DNA from: Mimachlamys varia
Lineage: Eukaryota > Mollusca > Bivalvia > Pectinida > Pectinidae
Direction of reading: 5' to 3'
DNA length: 64,000 nt
NCBI GenBank assembly: GCA_947623455.1
Contig: OX392541.1
Coordinates: 11,784,719-11,848,718, forward strand
The notes beneath the pieces are model-generated. The model did not search any database and was not told the origin of the DNA. It was given only the letters and a program-made list of their open reading frames with translations. The first letter of the stretch is position 1. Every line of letters starts with the position of its first letter. Both the position numbers and the translations under genes were made by a program. Shown here in pieces: positions 32,281 to 43,179 of the stretch.

Positions 32281-35200
32281 CTGCAACAACACAAACAGTA
32301 TGGTTCAATACGTATCAGATCATGAGGAGCTTGATATGGGGGCTTTCTACGGTGGGTGATTTGTGCCATTTCGTTGTTTCGTCCTTTCGCCCTGAAAGGA
32401 CAATATTTAGTATCTCTTACATGTCGTCCTTTCGTTCTTTCGGGGCGAAAGGAAACATTTGAGAAGTATTAATTATCGTTCTTTCGTTCTTTCGATCCGA
32501 AAGAACGAAAGGCCAACATTTAAGAGCTATACTAAATAAAGTTCTTTCGGGGCGAAAAGACGAAAGAACGAAATGGCACAAATCAGCCACCGTAGCTTTC
32601 ACTTAAAGTAGTTCCTTAAGATTTATGGCTGTATCATCATGTAAATACAGTTGCTTCTTTTAACGTTTGTCATACCGTTATACCTGTGTAAGGAATTTTA
32701 ATCCGTAAACATTATATATAATAATAGTAATGACAATTCGAGGTTCTTATATACCGCTTTATAACGACCTTAAAGACCGTGTCAAAGCGGTTCACAAATT
32801 ATTATCTGTGGTTAAAGGGCCCGGCCAATATCGTTCCCAACTTCCCTGGGCGCACACAACCATTGCTGCCATTGTGGCGCTCACAACTAGCATTCTACAA
32901 TTTCTAGAACTACCAAACCACGTACAAATATACAGCGGAGTAGACTGGAACAAGCAGAGTAAAGTAAGTCCTGAGTAAAATATCTTGCTCAAAGATACTA
33001 CACAAGTGCCGTGACCGGGACTCGAACTCCAAGCCCTTCGATCACGAGCCTGGCGTCCAACCACTAGACCACCATGCCTCCATTATTTATATTTGTTTTA
33101 AGTGTTTTAATATTCTGTAAAAATAATCATTCTTTAGGAGATTTAATACTTTTGTAAACACCATACTCTCTATCATCATCGATATCCAAGGGTGACACTC
33201 ACCTTCGCTCTCTACATCCCTGACGTGGCAAAACTGAAGGCTGTTTGTACGCTACCTTGTTGATACAGGCAAGAAAACGAGTTATATCCTTTGATGAATA
33301 TCACAATTATCTCGCAGCTACATAACGGTAAATTTGACAGGATTTGACATTGGGTGTCGCTCGTTTGAAATCGTCAAAGGTCAGATATCAGTCTGGCGGC
33401 TTGTCAAACCTTTAGCTAATATCAACCAAACGACTTTCTGTGTTCCTTAAAATTTGCCATGATATATTCCAGAAGTATGGAGATTGTAGACGAACGTAAG
33501 GTCTGATGAGCGAAAATGTTATCTTGTTAATAGAAATAATCGAGATTCGACTAACTAGCGTGCCTCTCCTAGAAATCTCAAGTTGACCAACTAGTATGCC
33601 CCCGGGGGACTGTTGATGTAACTATCAAAATGCTATCCAGCGGACTTAAGATGTGACTAACTAACGTACATGTACCACCCCAAAGACTTCCAATGTGATT
33701 AGCATGCATTCACGAAGTTTTCCGATGTGACTAATGAGCATACCGTCGTAAATACTTCAGATGTGATTCCAATGCCTACCTAGCGACTGCCAATGTGAAT
33801 ATACCCCCAAGAAGACTGCAGATGTGAATTACCAGCATGCTTTCACGAAGACCTCAGATATTACTAACTACAAATGTAACAAACCTCCCTGAAGATTGCA
33901 GGAGAGAATTACCAGCATGCTTTCACGAAGACCTCAGATATTACCAACTACAAATGTAACGAAGTTCCCCGAAGACTTCAGATGTGACTTACTAACATAC
34001 CATCCCAAAGGCGTCAGCTGTGACCTGTTTACGTGCAATCCCGAAACCCGCAGGTGTGACGTATTAACGTTAAATCCCGAAGACCTCAGGTATCCCTTAT
34101 TTACGTGCAATCCGAAACTACGACTTCAGGTGTGACTTAGGAACCTGCCTTCCCGAAGACCTCAAATGTTACTAACTACACATGTCACGAACCTCCCCGA
34201 GGACTGCACATTTGAATAATTAATGTACCTGCCCGAAGTCTTTCGAAAAACTAACCTGCCAGAGGATTTCCAGTAAAAGATCCAAGAGTGTAGGCCAAAT
34301 AGGTCATTCCAAAACATGCAGACAATTTGCCTGGTCCGAAAAACTCAATAAACAGCATATTTCCGAGGTAGTGAACATTGCCTGAAAGATAAATAAGTAT
34401 TGTTAGAATGAATTGCACAGCAAACAAAATGAATCTATAAAACTGTGGTGTAATTTGAAAATATAAATTTGATATACAACAAGCAAGAACTCTAAGAATG
34501 GTCATTATTTATCATTATAGTGACCCCATTTAAACATTTTCCCGAAGCGTCCAGAAAAAGGAAATTGAAAATTAAACATTAAAAACCGAAGATGAAATAT
34601 GATCAAAACATGTTTTACGAAAAAAAATCAACAGCAAGTCCTTAATATATAGCATATGTCCCAATAGGATATTGCTATTTTTAATACAATTGCTCATACA
34701 TGTATATTGATTTGAAACATGCATCTCTGATAATCAAGCATTTTAATTTAGTCTAATTGATGACGGTCTAAAACTTTTATATATTTTTTTTTTAAATAAA
34801 GGTCGCTTTATGTTATTAAATCAATATATTGATATGGTATATTGACCCAAAGTCTTACCAAAGGAAAAACCGAAACTGGCAGTCGCTGCGTAGAAGTGGA
34901 CGACATTCATACATCCTGGAATGGATGTGAGCGATGTCCCACAGAGGACGCATGCGCAAATATAGAGGTAGCAGGTGAACCGAGGCATTTTGTCAACAAG
35001 AAACATTCCAAATATTTTCCCCAGAGTGTTAGCCGCTCCAGCTAGGAGGAGGGCTGTCGACGCTTCCTCAAGGGAATAGGCTTTTGTGGTCATATAGTTG
35101 GGGAGACGAGAATATGTCACCATGAATCCAATGACGTAAAGGTATGGGGATAGAATACAAAGGTAGAAGATGACGTTACCGAAAAGCTCTTTGTCTATGT

Positions 35201-38200
35201 ATACCCTGTATGCTCGTACTACGTCACACAGCAGCTTATCAGACCTCTCTGAAAAATAAAGAGTTATACATTCATATGTAACATACATGTAGGTCACCAC
35301 GTTTTTCAATGGGTTTTTTTTCGCTAGGAGTCGAACCCGGAACCTTTGGCTACAAGTCTTAAGATCTCTAGCCGAGCGGTTTATTGCAGAATTGCAGCTA
35401 ATATTTACCAGGGTTACACACATAGAAATTCCAAATGCTTAAACATATCTAATAACTAACGTTACAATAATTAAAAATAATTGTCGCATAGACGTGTCAC
35501 TTTCCCTGTGATCTAGCTATGGTATAACAAACTAATTTTTCACAGTTTTACTAATAGCATATGGTATTAGTGAGGCTCCTCCCCTTGACCGAGTACAACA
35601 GAATTTGGAACTCTATTTGGTCAGTTAATGTAAGTGAAACATGGCCAATGGACACCGTGGGAAATAGCCTAAGTACACATAGACCTACAAAATGTTCTGC
35701 AACATTGTTGCAAACAATTCAATACATTTTGCCATTACAGACAACAGGGATCTGGTAATTTGTTACAGCTAGTTTTGGAACTTAACTATCATACTCGAGG
35801 GGCGGAGCTAACTTCTGTCGCCCTCCGCTCGAGAAGTAGCACCGCCCCTCTCGTACAATAACTGACATATTGCTTGGTTCCTATGATGTAATCAATGTAT
35901 TTGCATACTGATTACTCATTGAACTGCTTTTGTATGGTGTTAAGGATCTATTGGAATGATTGACAGAGCTTTCAAAGGAAACATCGTAATACGAAATACA
36001 ATCGAACCTTGTTATCTCGAAGTCGACAGGGAAATTGGGAAACTTCGAGTTATCAGAGTCTTCGAGAAACGTGATCGACAAAATACTTCGAATTAAACGG
36101 GGTTTTGTGTTATACGAGTTCGAGATAACGAAGTTCGACTGTATATCTATAAATATTTACCAAAAATAAAATCGCTTTCCTGAGGATTATCATCTATTTT
36201 TATTTCTTTTGTTTACACATACCTGTTGGATAAGAAGCCTTTTGTTGAAGTTTTAATGGTAAGGGCTTCAGGAGAGTTCCGCCAATAAAACCGTGTAAGT
36301 ATATACCAGACAAAATCATGAATGCTCCTCTGATTCCAAATTCATTTAAAAGGAAAGTTGCGATTGGTGGTCCGATTACACTTCCGGTTCCGTTAGCAAC
36401 CAAAATTAGCGCCAATGCAATATGGCGTTTCTTTTCGAAATAACCTCTGAATGCCATAAGACTGGAAGCTATACAAAGACCTGCCCCTAGACCTGTAGAT
36501 AAGAGAAGACATTAATCAAAAGCATGAATGTTAAAGCGCATCCACCGAAATATCCATCCTAAGCCATTTCATGATCCACCTTTAATAGTTTTCTAGAAAT
36601 ACAAATCAAAAGCTTTTGCAATTTCGTGGATTGAACTCTTGCTGTCTGTGAAGAAGGTCAAACCTGTATCTTCTTACCCATCTAAACATTTGCGTTTTGG
36701 TTTTTATAAACCATCAACGTTGGCACTTACGTATAACATCTAAGAGTTTTATAAACAACAAAAAAATGATCTGGTAAAACATTTGTTCTTTACCTGCTAT
36801 ACCTCCAATAGCAAAAAATGTGTTGATATCCAAGATGAGATATCCAGTAAGGAAAGCCCCGGACAGGAGTAAAGCTCCTGTATACATGACGATGCGACAA
36901 CCGAAGATATTGCACACAGGACTGGCCAGAGTCACTAAGACAAAAACAAAAAAATACTGGATATCATTTCAATCAATTAAAGCAGAATGTTAAAAATGCC
37001 TGAAATAGTCTTCCAAAAGCAAAATGAATTTTGTATTTATTAAGTTTACCCTCCCTTTCTTTAATATCATTGTATTGTTTTTATTTAAGGGAATCTATTT
37101 GTTTTAGTTACAGTTGCTGCATGAAACACTTTACTCATGTATCTAAATCTCAATTGCATGAAAGATATTCCTGCATTAGTTTACCAGGCATATCCTTCTA
37201 TAGAATGATGCCGCGGTTGTCACTTTGAGGTCATGATATTTGCCTGGATGTGACCTAGATCTTCCTTGCGTTAATTGTCGATGAAAAAAACGTTTGCTCT
37301 TCCGGAAGATCTGGTTTTATTTCCTTGTACGTATTACTTGTTTTCATATTTTGTTTCTAGTTTAATCAATTCCGGTTTAGTTAAATGTTTTGTTGATGTT
37401 CCGGTATTTTCTAAACTGATGTCTTCAGATATCTAAAATAATTGAATGTATTTTCTTCTATTCAAATTTCAGATGCAAAAAGATTATTTATTAGATATTT
37501 ACATTTTACAAAAGCAGTTGTTGAGGACATTTAAAGGCAGCTATTATCATGCGTCACCTTCTTATCATATTTCATATTTAATGTATGTTATATTTTATGT
37601 TTTTGTTTACATAAACTGACCATCATTTGGAAATGTTCATTAGATGGAGATTAGTTTTGTGGGGTTTCAAACATTAAAACATACATGCACAGTATTTATC
37701 TAGTGTAAATAGCTGTTTGTTCGTTTATATGAGTTTGCAGTGATATTTGTGAAACATTTTCATTAATCTTAATGATTGATTAATTGATTAAAAGTTTTTG
37801 GGAATATGTCTTCACGTATTGAAGTATGTGGAAGTGCTTTTTTCTTTGTGTCATATATTTTATATAATCTGTGTTGCTAAATGAATGTCTAAAATTTTTA
37901 AGTCCATTAAAAAGTTTCCTTTGTTCATATTTTGCCTCTAGTTTAATCAATTTTGAGTTCGGATTATGGTTTTGTTGCCGCTTTGTTAATTTTTTTTTTA
38001 AGTCATTACTACCTTACATCGTGTTTACCTTAAAAATGAAGTTGTTGAAGAAGCATGCCACCTCCACTTCTGAAAAAAATAAATCTCATTTTCCAGCATA
38101 AATCACTTGCTCTCATACTGAGATTTTGACAATTGTCGAAGCAATTTGCTTTTGAGATATCTTTTCACTTACCACCATTTTTAAATAATTTTTTGAACTC

Positions 38201-38966
38201 GTTTTTATTTTGTAAGATGATATGTTATGTAACCTGACGTAGCGATGTACAATGTGACATGGTATACCATGTAACATGATACACAAAATAAAATGATATA
38301 CATATTATGTAATATGATTTACAATTTGATATATGAAATGTAATATGATATATTGTTGATAACACTGTACCGCACTAGATGAATAATCACCATTTGATAT
38401 GATTTATGAAAATGATGGTTTAGATTCTTTCCAGAAATTGCAAATCTTAATGAATAGATTTTCATTCCTTTTCGATACTAAGGAAATCGAATCACTTTTA
38501 AATATCAATCCATTCCATGTGTTTGTGTCTTTGATTTCATAGGGTTCTAACTTTAAATTGTTACTTGGCAATTTTCATGAAAATAGAGTATCGTCTGCCG
38601 TGCAAATTAATTATGAAAATGTAACAAGCAAAAAAACATTTTTTTTTATTGTTTTACCTGTAATGTATGTACAACCGTACATAATGTTTCCAGCCATGGC
38701 TATTTCATCAAGATTGGTGTCGAACTCCGCAATCAGTGGCACAAAAAATAGCCCGAAACTTGACATCATCATTATAGCCAACATGTGACCGATAGAACAT
38801 CCTAACACTATCAGCCACGCCCATCCTTTGTCTACGTGATCGTCAGCTGATTTTACACCACGGGGTATTAAACACTCCTTTTCCACCTGTTAAAATTATA
38901 CAAAGTGATCAAAAGAATAAATTCAAGAAAAAGCTTGTATAACTAAAAGAATGAAGAATGTCAATA

Positions 38967-39004
<38 letters not shown>

Positions 39005-42000
39005 GTTTTCAACGGTTTATCAAAATATAATTTTAAATTATGCAATAACATTATGACAAGCGGTAGAAAATCATGAAAACACACTTAAAAGTTGGAAGAA
39101 ACATATTAAGTGAAAAGATGCGCAACTATTAATCAGCGTTTACAAAATTTGGTTGCCGGTAGCAAGAACCTCACGTTGTTTTTTAATACATTATATCCTA
39201 TCCAGTATACAATTAATTTTCTATAAATTCATCAATCTGTCTTAGAAACTCGCATGCTCAAAAGGCATTACGTACAAATCGATGGACGAAATGTAAATAA
39301 ATTATGTTACTGAATGTCATCGCGTTTGGAGGTCATTAAAAATTAATTTTAAAAAGTTTAACTATTGTGTATATTATTAAATCATTATATTATTACGGAT
39401 ATACCTCATTGAAATACCGTTTTCAACGTCAGCTGATTCGGCTAGTATGACCTGTAACAAATACTTCTTATATTACGAAACATAGAGTTATGTTTGTCCT
39501 TCTACCAAAACTACATTTGTAACAGCACCGCACGTATATGTAGTGATCACATGATCACATACGTTTTAGCGCTAAATTCTTGATTTCAGGCTGCTTGTTG
39601 GATCAAATTATGAGATATGTGCTAATGATGACGATATTACCGGGTCTGGTATTGAACAAACTATGTGATATATATGATCGTAAACTGTAAAAAGTAATGT
39701 TTACGAGGTTTTGTTATTGGTTTTATTAACTTCAATATTCTATAAAATAGTATTTGAGTCATGAGTTAAAAATATAGTAACGCTGTGGGAAAATTAAAAT
39801 ATTCACAAGATCTCATTAATATGCATAACGGTGCACCTTTTAAATTTAGTAATATATACAGTATGCCGAAAAAAATGAATTAAAGATGACGTAACACACA
39901 CATTCATCATACAGCTGTTTCGTCCTTCTAGGACTCTTCAGTGATGCTAGGGGCCAAAAAGTTGGGATCCAATAATTCATTATTTGCTTCCAGGGAAAAA
40001 GCTACTTATAATAAGTTAAAATGAGCTACAATACTTCAAATAAGAGATGTCAGAGGTTGACTGCTGTTTAGGGGATAGTCAGTAATATATTGATTCAATG
40101 TAAACATTCATGGATTCATTTATTTTGAATTGTTACCTGACTCTCTATTAAGATGTAAATAAATTATTTATGACTGTTTTGATGAAAAATGTCAATGAAA
40201 AGATTGAAACCTAATAAAGGTATGCCGGGGACAGCAATCGACTTCTGCATGGTACTATTAAATGCACAAAAATTGTGCGCAGACGATTATGCCGTCCCTG
40301 TGCTATTCAAGAGTCTTTTTGATCCGGATATTTGGTTGAGGTCTGCTATTACAGCTGTAGATTCTGGGATGTGTCCGAAGAAAATTTTAAGTTAGTAATG
40401 GTTAACAGGGATTCGCTATGTATCAAAAGTATGATCTTGGGTTGTGTTAACATTCTTAAAATATACTGAGACGAACACGATATCGATGTAGAAATTATTG
40501 GTAAGAACGAACAATGAACCTAGTTTCTTTACAAATTCTACGGGTCAATGATTTGACTGTCCACACCCCCTCCCCCACCCAGTAACAGTAACAACAATGA
40601 AACAATTGTATAGTGTTATCACACAAAACAGACGGCCAATAAGTTTGAAAATGAAGTGAACATGCACGTAACAGTCAGTTTGTATGACAAGATACAGGTA
40701 TGATCCAGAACATGTTTATGTATAACTACCCTGATGGAAAATCGTGGTCCGTCTTCGATAGAGATCCAACTGTTATAGTCTTAACAAAACATTTTATAAA
40801 AATAAATAGTTTTAACATTTATCACCTCTTCTAAAGATGACGTAACACACATATGCTGCACCTTTTGAATTTGGTAATAGATACAGTATGCCGAAAATGA
40901 ATTAAACTGCATCATACAGCTGTTTCGTCCTTTTAGGACTCTTCAGTGATGCTAGGGGTCAAAAAGTGGGAATCCAATTTTTTTAAACTAATGTAGAAGC
41001 AGAAGGGCCAGGTGTGTAAAACCCCTTTTATTATTATTTTAATTATGAATTTAGAAGTAAAAATAAACTAGTTCTGTATAATTTCAAATCGTATGCTACG
41101 AAAATGTGTATATTATGTACCGTGCCACTGCTCAAATGAGAATTACTGTGGCAATGGAGGGTCCAGCAAACCTCGGGGACTAAAACATCCACCAGCAGTG
41201 TCTGCCACCCCCTATCATTAAGGATGACGTTACACACACATGTGCTGCACCTTTTAGATTCATAGAATGCTAGTTGGTTGCCCTACCTCCAAATTGTTGC
41301 CTTTGGTAGCTGGAAAAACAAGCTGAAACAGAATTTGACACCCAACATCGTGAATTACAAATGCATTGATATATAGAGGTTATTCAATGGTTTCTCATTA
41401 AATATCCAATATATTTCACTCTTATGGCAGATTTTTTTTTATATTTTCGCACGAGTGAAAATATTTTTAAAATCTGCCATAAGAGTGAAATATATTGGAT
41501 ATTTAATGAGAAACCATTGAATTTTCTTTTTATTACATTTTCAAAACTGAACGGGTCGGAGTGCCTAAGGCTTATAGAATATTAATACGCCACACGATGA
41601 AGTTCTAATTTTTTGTTCAAAATATAGTAAAAATACAATAACGATTTAATAAAATCCATTAGATACCTATTTATTTCCAAAATAAAATTTAAAAGGTTTT
41701 TAATTTTCTTATTTCATATAATTCGATTCTAGAAAAACGAAAAAAAAAAACAGTACACAAATAGTGCCTGGACCGAAACTTATATCATCACTAGTGATGA
41801 TATTAGTCAGATTGATATTTTCTGATATTTCTCTGGTAAAAATGCAATAAAAGCTTGTTATAAATGGTACACACTATGCTATGCTTTTTAGCGTTGCCAA
41901 TTGAATAACCCGGCTGTGAGATATTTTTCAATATTAAATACATTGTATTGATATAGCAAATCAGTTGCAAGTTCATTTTCTTACCTGATTGTCGATATCA

Positions 42001-42044
42001 TGTAGATTAGAATGGGATGATTTTAACGACAATATTCTGTCCAT
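32003..42044 (-). CDS. SLC16 / monocarboxylate transporter-like protein, 497 residues, seven exons
   Basis: Exons (minus, 5'->3'): 42044-41985, 38886-38658, 36934-36794, 36492-36223, 35248-34859, 34381-34256, 32280-32003. All introns are GT-AG, intron 1 phase 0 and the rest phase 1; the join is 1494 bases with one stop. The first ATG follows an in-frame TGA. MFS fold, ~12 membrane segments. A cytosolic N-tail leads to the family signature DKGWAWLIVLG (residues 39-49). TM1 is SFGLFFVPLI, then FGCR, YFEKKRHIALALI after TM4, a central loop near 234-255, and TM8 AGAANTLGKIFG. Residues N307 and K311 stand where proton-coupled members such as MCT1 have Asp and Arg, so substrate and proton coupling are uncertain. 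Acts presumably as a plasma-membrane solute carrier. A paralogue lies at 62873. Confidence 0.9.
32347..32595. mobile_element. foldback element CTACGGTGG...CCACCGTAG in SLC16 intron 6
   Basis: Outer inverted repeat CTACGGTGGGTGATTTGTGC / GCACAAATCAGCCACCGTAG, about 30 bases. Between them are internal repeats of GTTCTTTCGTTCTTTCG and CGAAAGGAC in both orientations. Non-coding. Confidence 0.75.
32728..33082 (-). mobile_element. tRNA-headed SINE (~355 bp), copy 1
   Basis: Read on the minus strand, the head is GGCATGGTGGTCTAGTGGTT (A box) with GGAGTTCGAGTCCCGGTCAC (B box). The body contains CTCCAGTC/GGAACAAGCAGAG and ends near TATAAGAACCTCGAATTGTC. A second copy is at 47865-48190. Lies in SLC16 intron 6. 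Confidence 0.75.
33178..33500. mobile_element. ATCCTCGATATCC-type MITE, diverged
   Basis: ATCATCGATATCCAAGGGTG...CACTCACCTTCGCTCTC at the left; the right end is diverged (CCAGAAGTATGGAGATTGTA). Same family as 10580-10914. Confidence 0.5.
33560..34245. repeat. degenerate minisatellite, ~36-bp unit
   Basis: Loosely repeated CCCGAAGACCTCAGATGTGA / CTAACTAACATGC units. A better-conserved 75-80-bp piece is duplicated (GAATTACCAGCATGCTTTCA at 33827 and 33906). Lies in SLC16 intron 6, up to the exon 6 donor. Confidence 0.7.
34256..34381 (-). CDS. SLC16 gene 1, exon 6
   Basis: Residues 364-405 (NVHYLGNMLFIEFFGPGKLS, AYTLGSFTGNPLAG), the TM10-TM11 region. Acceptor TTATCTTTCAG|, donor GGCAG|GTTAGT. 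Confidence 0.85.
34859..35248 (-). CDS. SLC16 gene 1, exon 5
   Basis: Residues 234-363: end of the central loop and membrane segments 7-10 (FGNVIFYLCILSPYLYVIGF; ALLLAGAANTLGKIFGMFLV; FTCYLYICACVLCG). Acceptor TTTATTTTTCAG|, donor TTTG|GTAAGA. Carries N307/K311. Confidence 0.9.
35320..35400 (-). mobile_element. tRNA-like SINE head fragment
   Basis: Minus strand has GGTTCCGGGTTCGACTCCTAG (B-box-like) downstream of ACCGCTCGGCTAGAGATCTT. The stems do not form a tRNA. In SLC16 intron 4. Confidence 0.45.
35999..36141. mobile_element. TA-flanked Tc1/mariner-type MITE, 143 bp
   Basis: CAATCGAACCTTGTTATCTC at the left mirrors GAGATAACGAAGTTCGACTG at the right, with TA on both sides. Typical 'CAGTCGAAC(T)TCGTTATCTCGAA' terminus of pogo/Tigger-like families. 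In SLC16 intron 4. Confidence 0.85.
36223..36492 (-). CDS. SLC16 gene 1, exon 4
   Basis: Residues 144-233: GLGAGLCIASSLMAFRGYFE then KKRHIALALILVANGTGSVI and IRGAFMILSGIYLHGFIGGT, membrane segments 4-6. Acceptor TTATCTACAG|, donor AACAG|GTATGT. Confidence 0.9.
36794..36934 (-). CDS. SLC16 gene 1, exon 3
   Basis: Residues 97-143: TLASPVCNIFGCRIVMYTGA LLLSG..., the conserved FGCR turn between membrane segments 2 and 3. Acceptor TTTTTGTCTTAG|, donor GCAG|GTAAAG. Confidence 0.9.
37255..37990 (+). mobile_element. two degenerate Penelope-type 3' UTR pieces
   Basis: 37255-37410 (GTCGATGAAAAAAACGTTTG, CTCTTCCGGAAGATCTGGT) and 37890-37990 (CCTTTGTTCATATTTTGCCTC, AGTTTAATCAATTTTGAGTT) match parts of the family UTR. 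They lie in SLC16 intron 2, antisense to the gene. The sequence between and up to 38650 is A+T-rich with nothing recognised. Confidence 0.5.
38658..38886 (-). CDS. SLC16 gene 1, exon 2
   Basis: Residues 21-96: the family signature DKGWAWLIVLG, TM1 (HMLAIMMMSSFGLFFVPLIA) and TM2 (GNIMYGCTYIT). Acceptor ATTTTAACAG| lies directly before GTGGAAAAG, so the GTG is an exon boundary rather than a start codon. Donor TTACAG|GTAAAA. Confidence 0.9.
38968..39003. repeat. (TGAT)n microsatellite
   Basis: Nine near-perfect TTGA/TGAT units in SLC16 intron 1. Confidence 0.9.
39816..39972 (-). mobile_element. retrozyme-like repeat A (partial)
   Basis: Partial copy of the ~385-bp repeat seen at 40836 and 63578. 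It keeps GGTGCACCTTTTAAATTTAG, the TACAGTATGCCGAAAA block, the ribozyme motif and CTAGGGGCCAAAAAGT. Homology ends at about 39972. In SLC16 intron 1, same strand as the gene. Confidence 0.65.
39904..39947 (-). ncRNA. hammerhead ribozyme motif (type I, short stem III), copy A
   Basis: Minus strand, 5'->3': stem I CATCA, core CUGAAGA, stem II GUCC-UAGAA-GGAC, core GAA, stem III AC-AGCU-GU, cleavage base A, stem I return UGAUG. All invariant positions (C3 U4 G5 A6, G8 A9, G12 A13 A14, A15.1-U16.1, H17) are present. Stem I is 5 bp. Predicted cleavage lies between 39910 and 39909. Architecture matches the short-stem-III hammerheads known from animal retrozymes and Penelope-like elements. Confidence 0.75.
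40189..40395 (+). other. ORF of unknown origin in SLC16 intron 1
   Basis: 68-codon plus-strand frame containing AIDFCMVLLNAQKLCADDYA and FKSLFDPDIWLRSAITAVDS. Composition is protein-like and richer in G+C than the flanks, but there are no convincing splice sites and no family is recognised. Could be a remnant of a mobile element or captured gene. Confidence 0.2.
40836..41255 (-). mobile_element. retrozyme-like repeat B (one unit plus start of a second)
   Basis: The sequence GATGACG(T)AACACACA...TGCTGCACCTTTT occurs at 40836 and again at 41223, 387 bp apart, so the locus is one complete unit followed by ~30 bp of the next. On the minus strand the hammerhead is near the 3' end of the unit. The interior matches the repeat at 63578-63960 (GGTTTGCTGGACCC; CAGACACTGCTGG; GGGGTTTTACACACCTGGCC). 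No ORF. In SLC16 intron 1, sense orientation. Confidence 0.75.
40909..40952 (-). ncRNA. hammerhead ribozyme motif, copy B
   Basis: Minus strand: GCAUCA (stem I), CUGAAGA, GUCC-UAAAA-GGAC (stem II), GAA, AC-AGCU-GU (stem III), A, UGAUGC (stem I return). Stem I has six perfect pairs and all core bases are intact. Differences from copy A fall in loop II and at the outer stem I pair. Confidence 0.8.
41383..41522. repeat. near-perfect hairpin element
   Basis: TTCAATGGTTTCTCATTAAA, TATCCAATATATTTCACTCT, TATGGCAGATTTT and their complements form ~60-bp arms around a loop with CACGAGTG. In SLC16 intron 1. Confidence 0.85.
41985..42044 (-). CDS. SLC16 gene 1, exon 1
   Basis: ATG at 42044, 20 codons (MDRILSLKSSHSNLHDIDNQ), donor AATCAG|GTAAGA in phase 0, which joins exon 2 in frame. 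TGA in frame seven codons upstream. Hydrophilic cytosolic N-tail. Assigned by frame continuity, first-ATG position and donor strength, so less certain than the other exons. Confidence 0.65.
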
Positions 42045-42589
42045 ATCTCCGCAATTCGGTAGTCACTTCTGGAGTCTATTAATTTGCAAATATGGCAAAT
42101 TTGTAGCGGCAACCCTATATATACATAACGGATCAATACTGCGTCGTAAGAATTTGTGTTTCTTAATTTATAATCACAGTGACATCAAGTCCTGCTCTGA
42201 AATATACTTACATCATTAAATGTCTGTAAGCTTGTTAAAACAAGTCAAGGATACTGATAAAAATACAAATGTTTATGCATGACGCGTTGTTTACCTTTCA
42301 GCAGTCAAGAACATTCGATATTAACGGTTCACTTTCTAGAACAGATTGGCAAGTCGCCATGCCTGCTGTTAGATACAAAGCCGTGTCCGGGAATGTGAAC
42401 AAGGTCAAATATCGTTCATGTGAATAATAATTCCTTTTCAGCTCGTTGCAAAGTATAAATATAGTGGAAGTTTATTTTTTGTTTTTTCAAAATCCCCTAT
42501 AAGATATAGACAGTAATGTCAAACCCGACAGTAAAATTCATGAATGTTATCATGAGACTTTGCCGAGTGTTCAACTTTGTAAAAATAAA

Positions 42590-43175
42590 TAAAAGAATAC
42601 CGAAGCGTTAACAAAATCATAATCCAAACTCAAAATCGAATAAACCAGGGGCAAAATATGAACAAAAGAAATATTTACATGGAGACTCTTTTAAAAGGTA
42701 AAAAAGAATATGACCAGTTGCTCCGGAAGAGAAAGCGTCTTCTGCTTCATCGACGACACCCGCCATGGATGTAAGTCACATCCATGTAAACATTAAGTTC
42801 TCAAAATGAGAACCAAGTATCATTGTCAATCACAACAACTAAACACACTAATGAGCATACTCAAATACGTCCATCTTCAGATCACTTAAAGATACAGAAT
42901 ATTTCTCAATGAGACAAAGATGGCGACCATCTCTCGAATCCTTTGTTGTTAGTTTATTTTCAGCAGTCGACATCGATCACGAAAAGCCCGATATGTAGGG
43001 CAAGCCCTAGAATATCGAATCAACTGCGACATATAAACACCATAGGTTGGAGAAGCAGGGATGTTACTACGAAAAAATGGAAAGTTAACAATAGGAAAAT
43101 AGAAATCATCACGTTTATCGTATAGCTTAGTAGTAAGCTGTCCATGTTGGTCGTAGTTTAAGTAGAAGTTATCCC
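42590..43175 (-). mobile_element. Penelope-like element, 3' part
   Basis: Minus strand: 3' terminus GAAGCGTTAACAAAATCAT at 42600, UTR with GGCGGGTGTCGTCGATGAAG, C-terminal ORF codons near 42880-43000, and RT-proximal codons up to ~43170 (AAACTACGACCAACATGGAC). Degenerate, several indels. Confidence 0.75.
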
Positions 43176-43179
43176 GAGT

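Noticed and set aside
32217..32602. two overlapping ORFs rich in F, R and S
   Set aside because: Both are translations of the CTACGGTGG foldback element and its CGAAAG repeats.
38611..38886. GTG as the start codon of the SLC16 gene
   Set aside because: An intron acceptor lies directly before the GTG, and an in-frame upstream exon with ATG at 42044 and a strong donor joins in phase.
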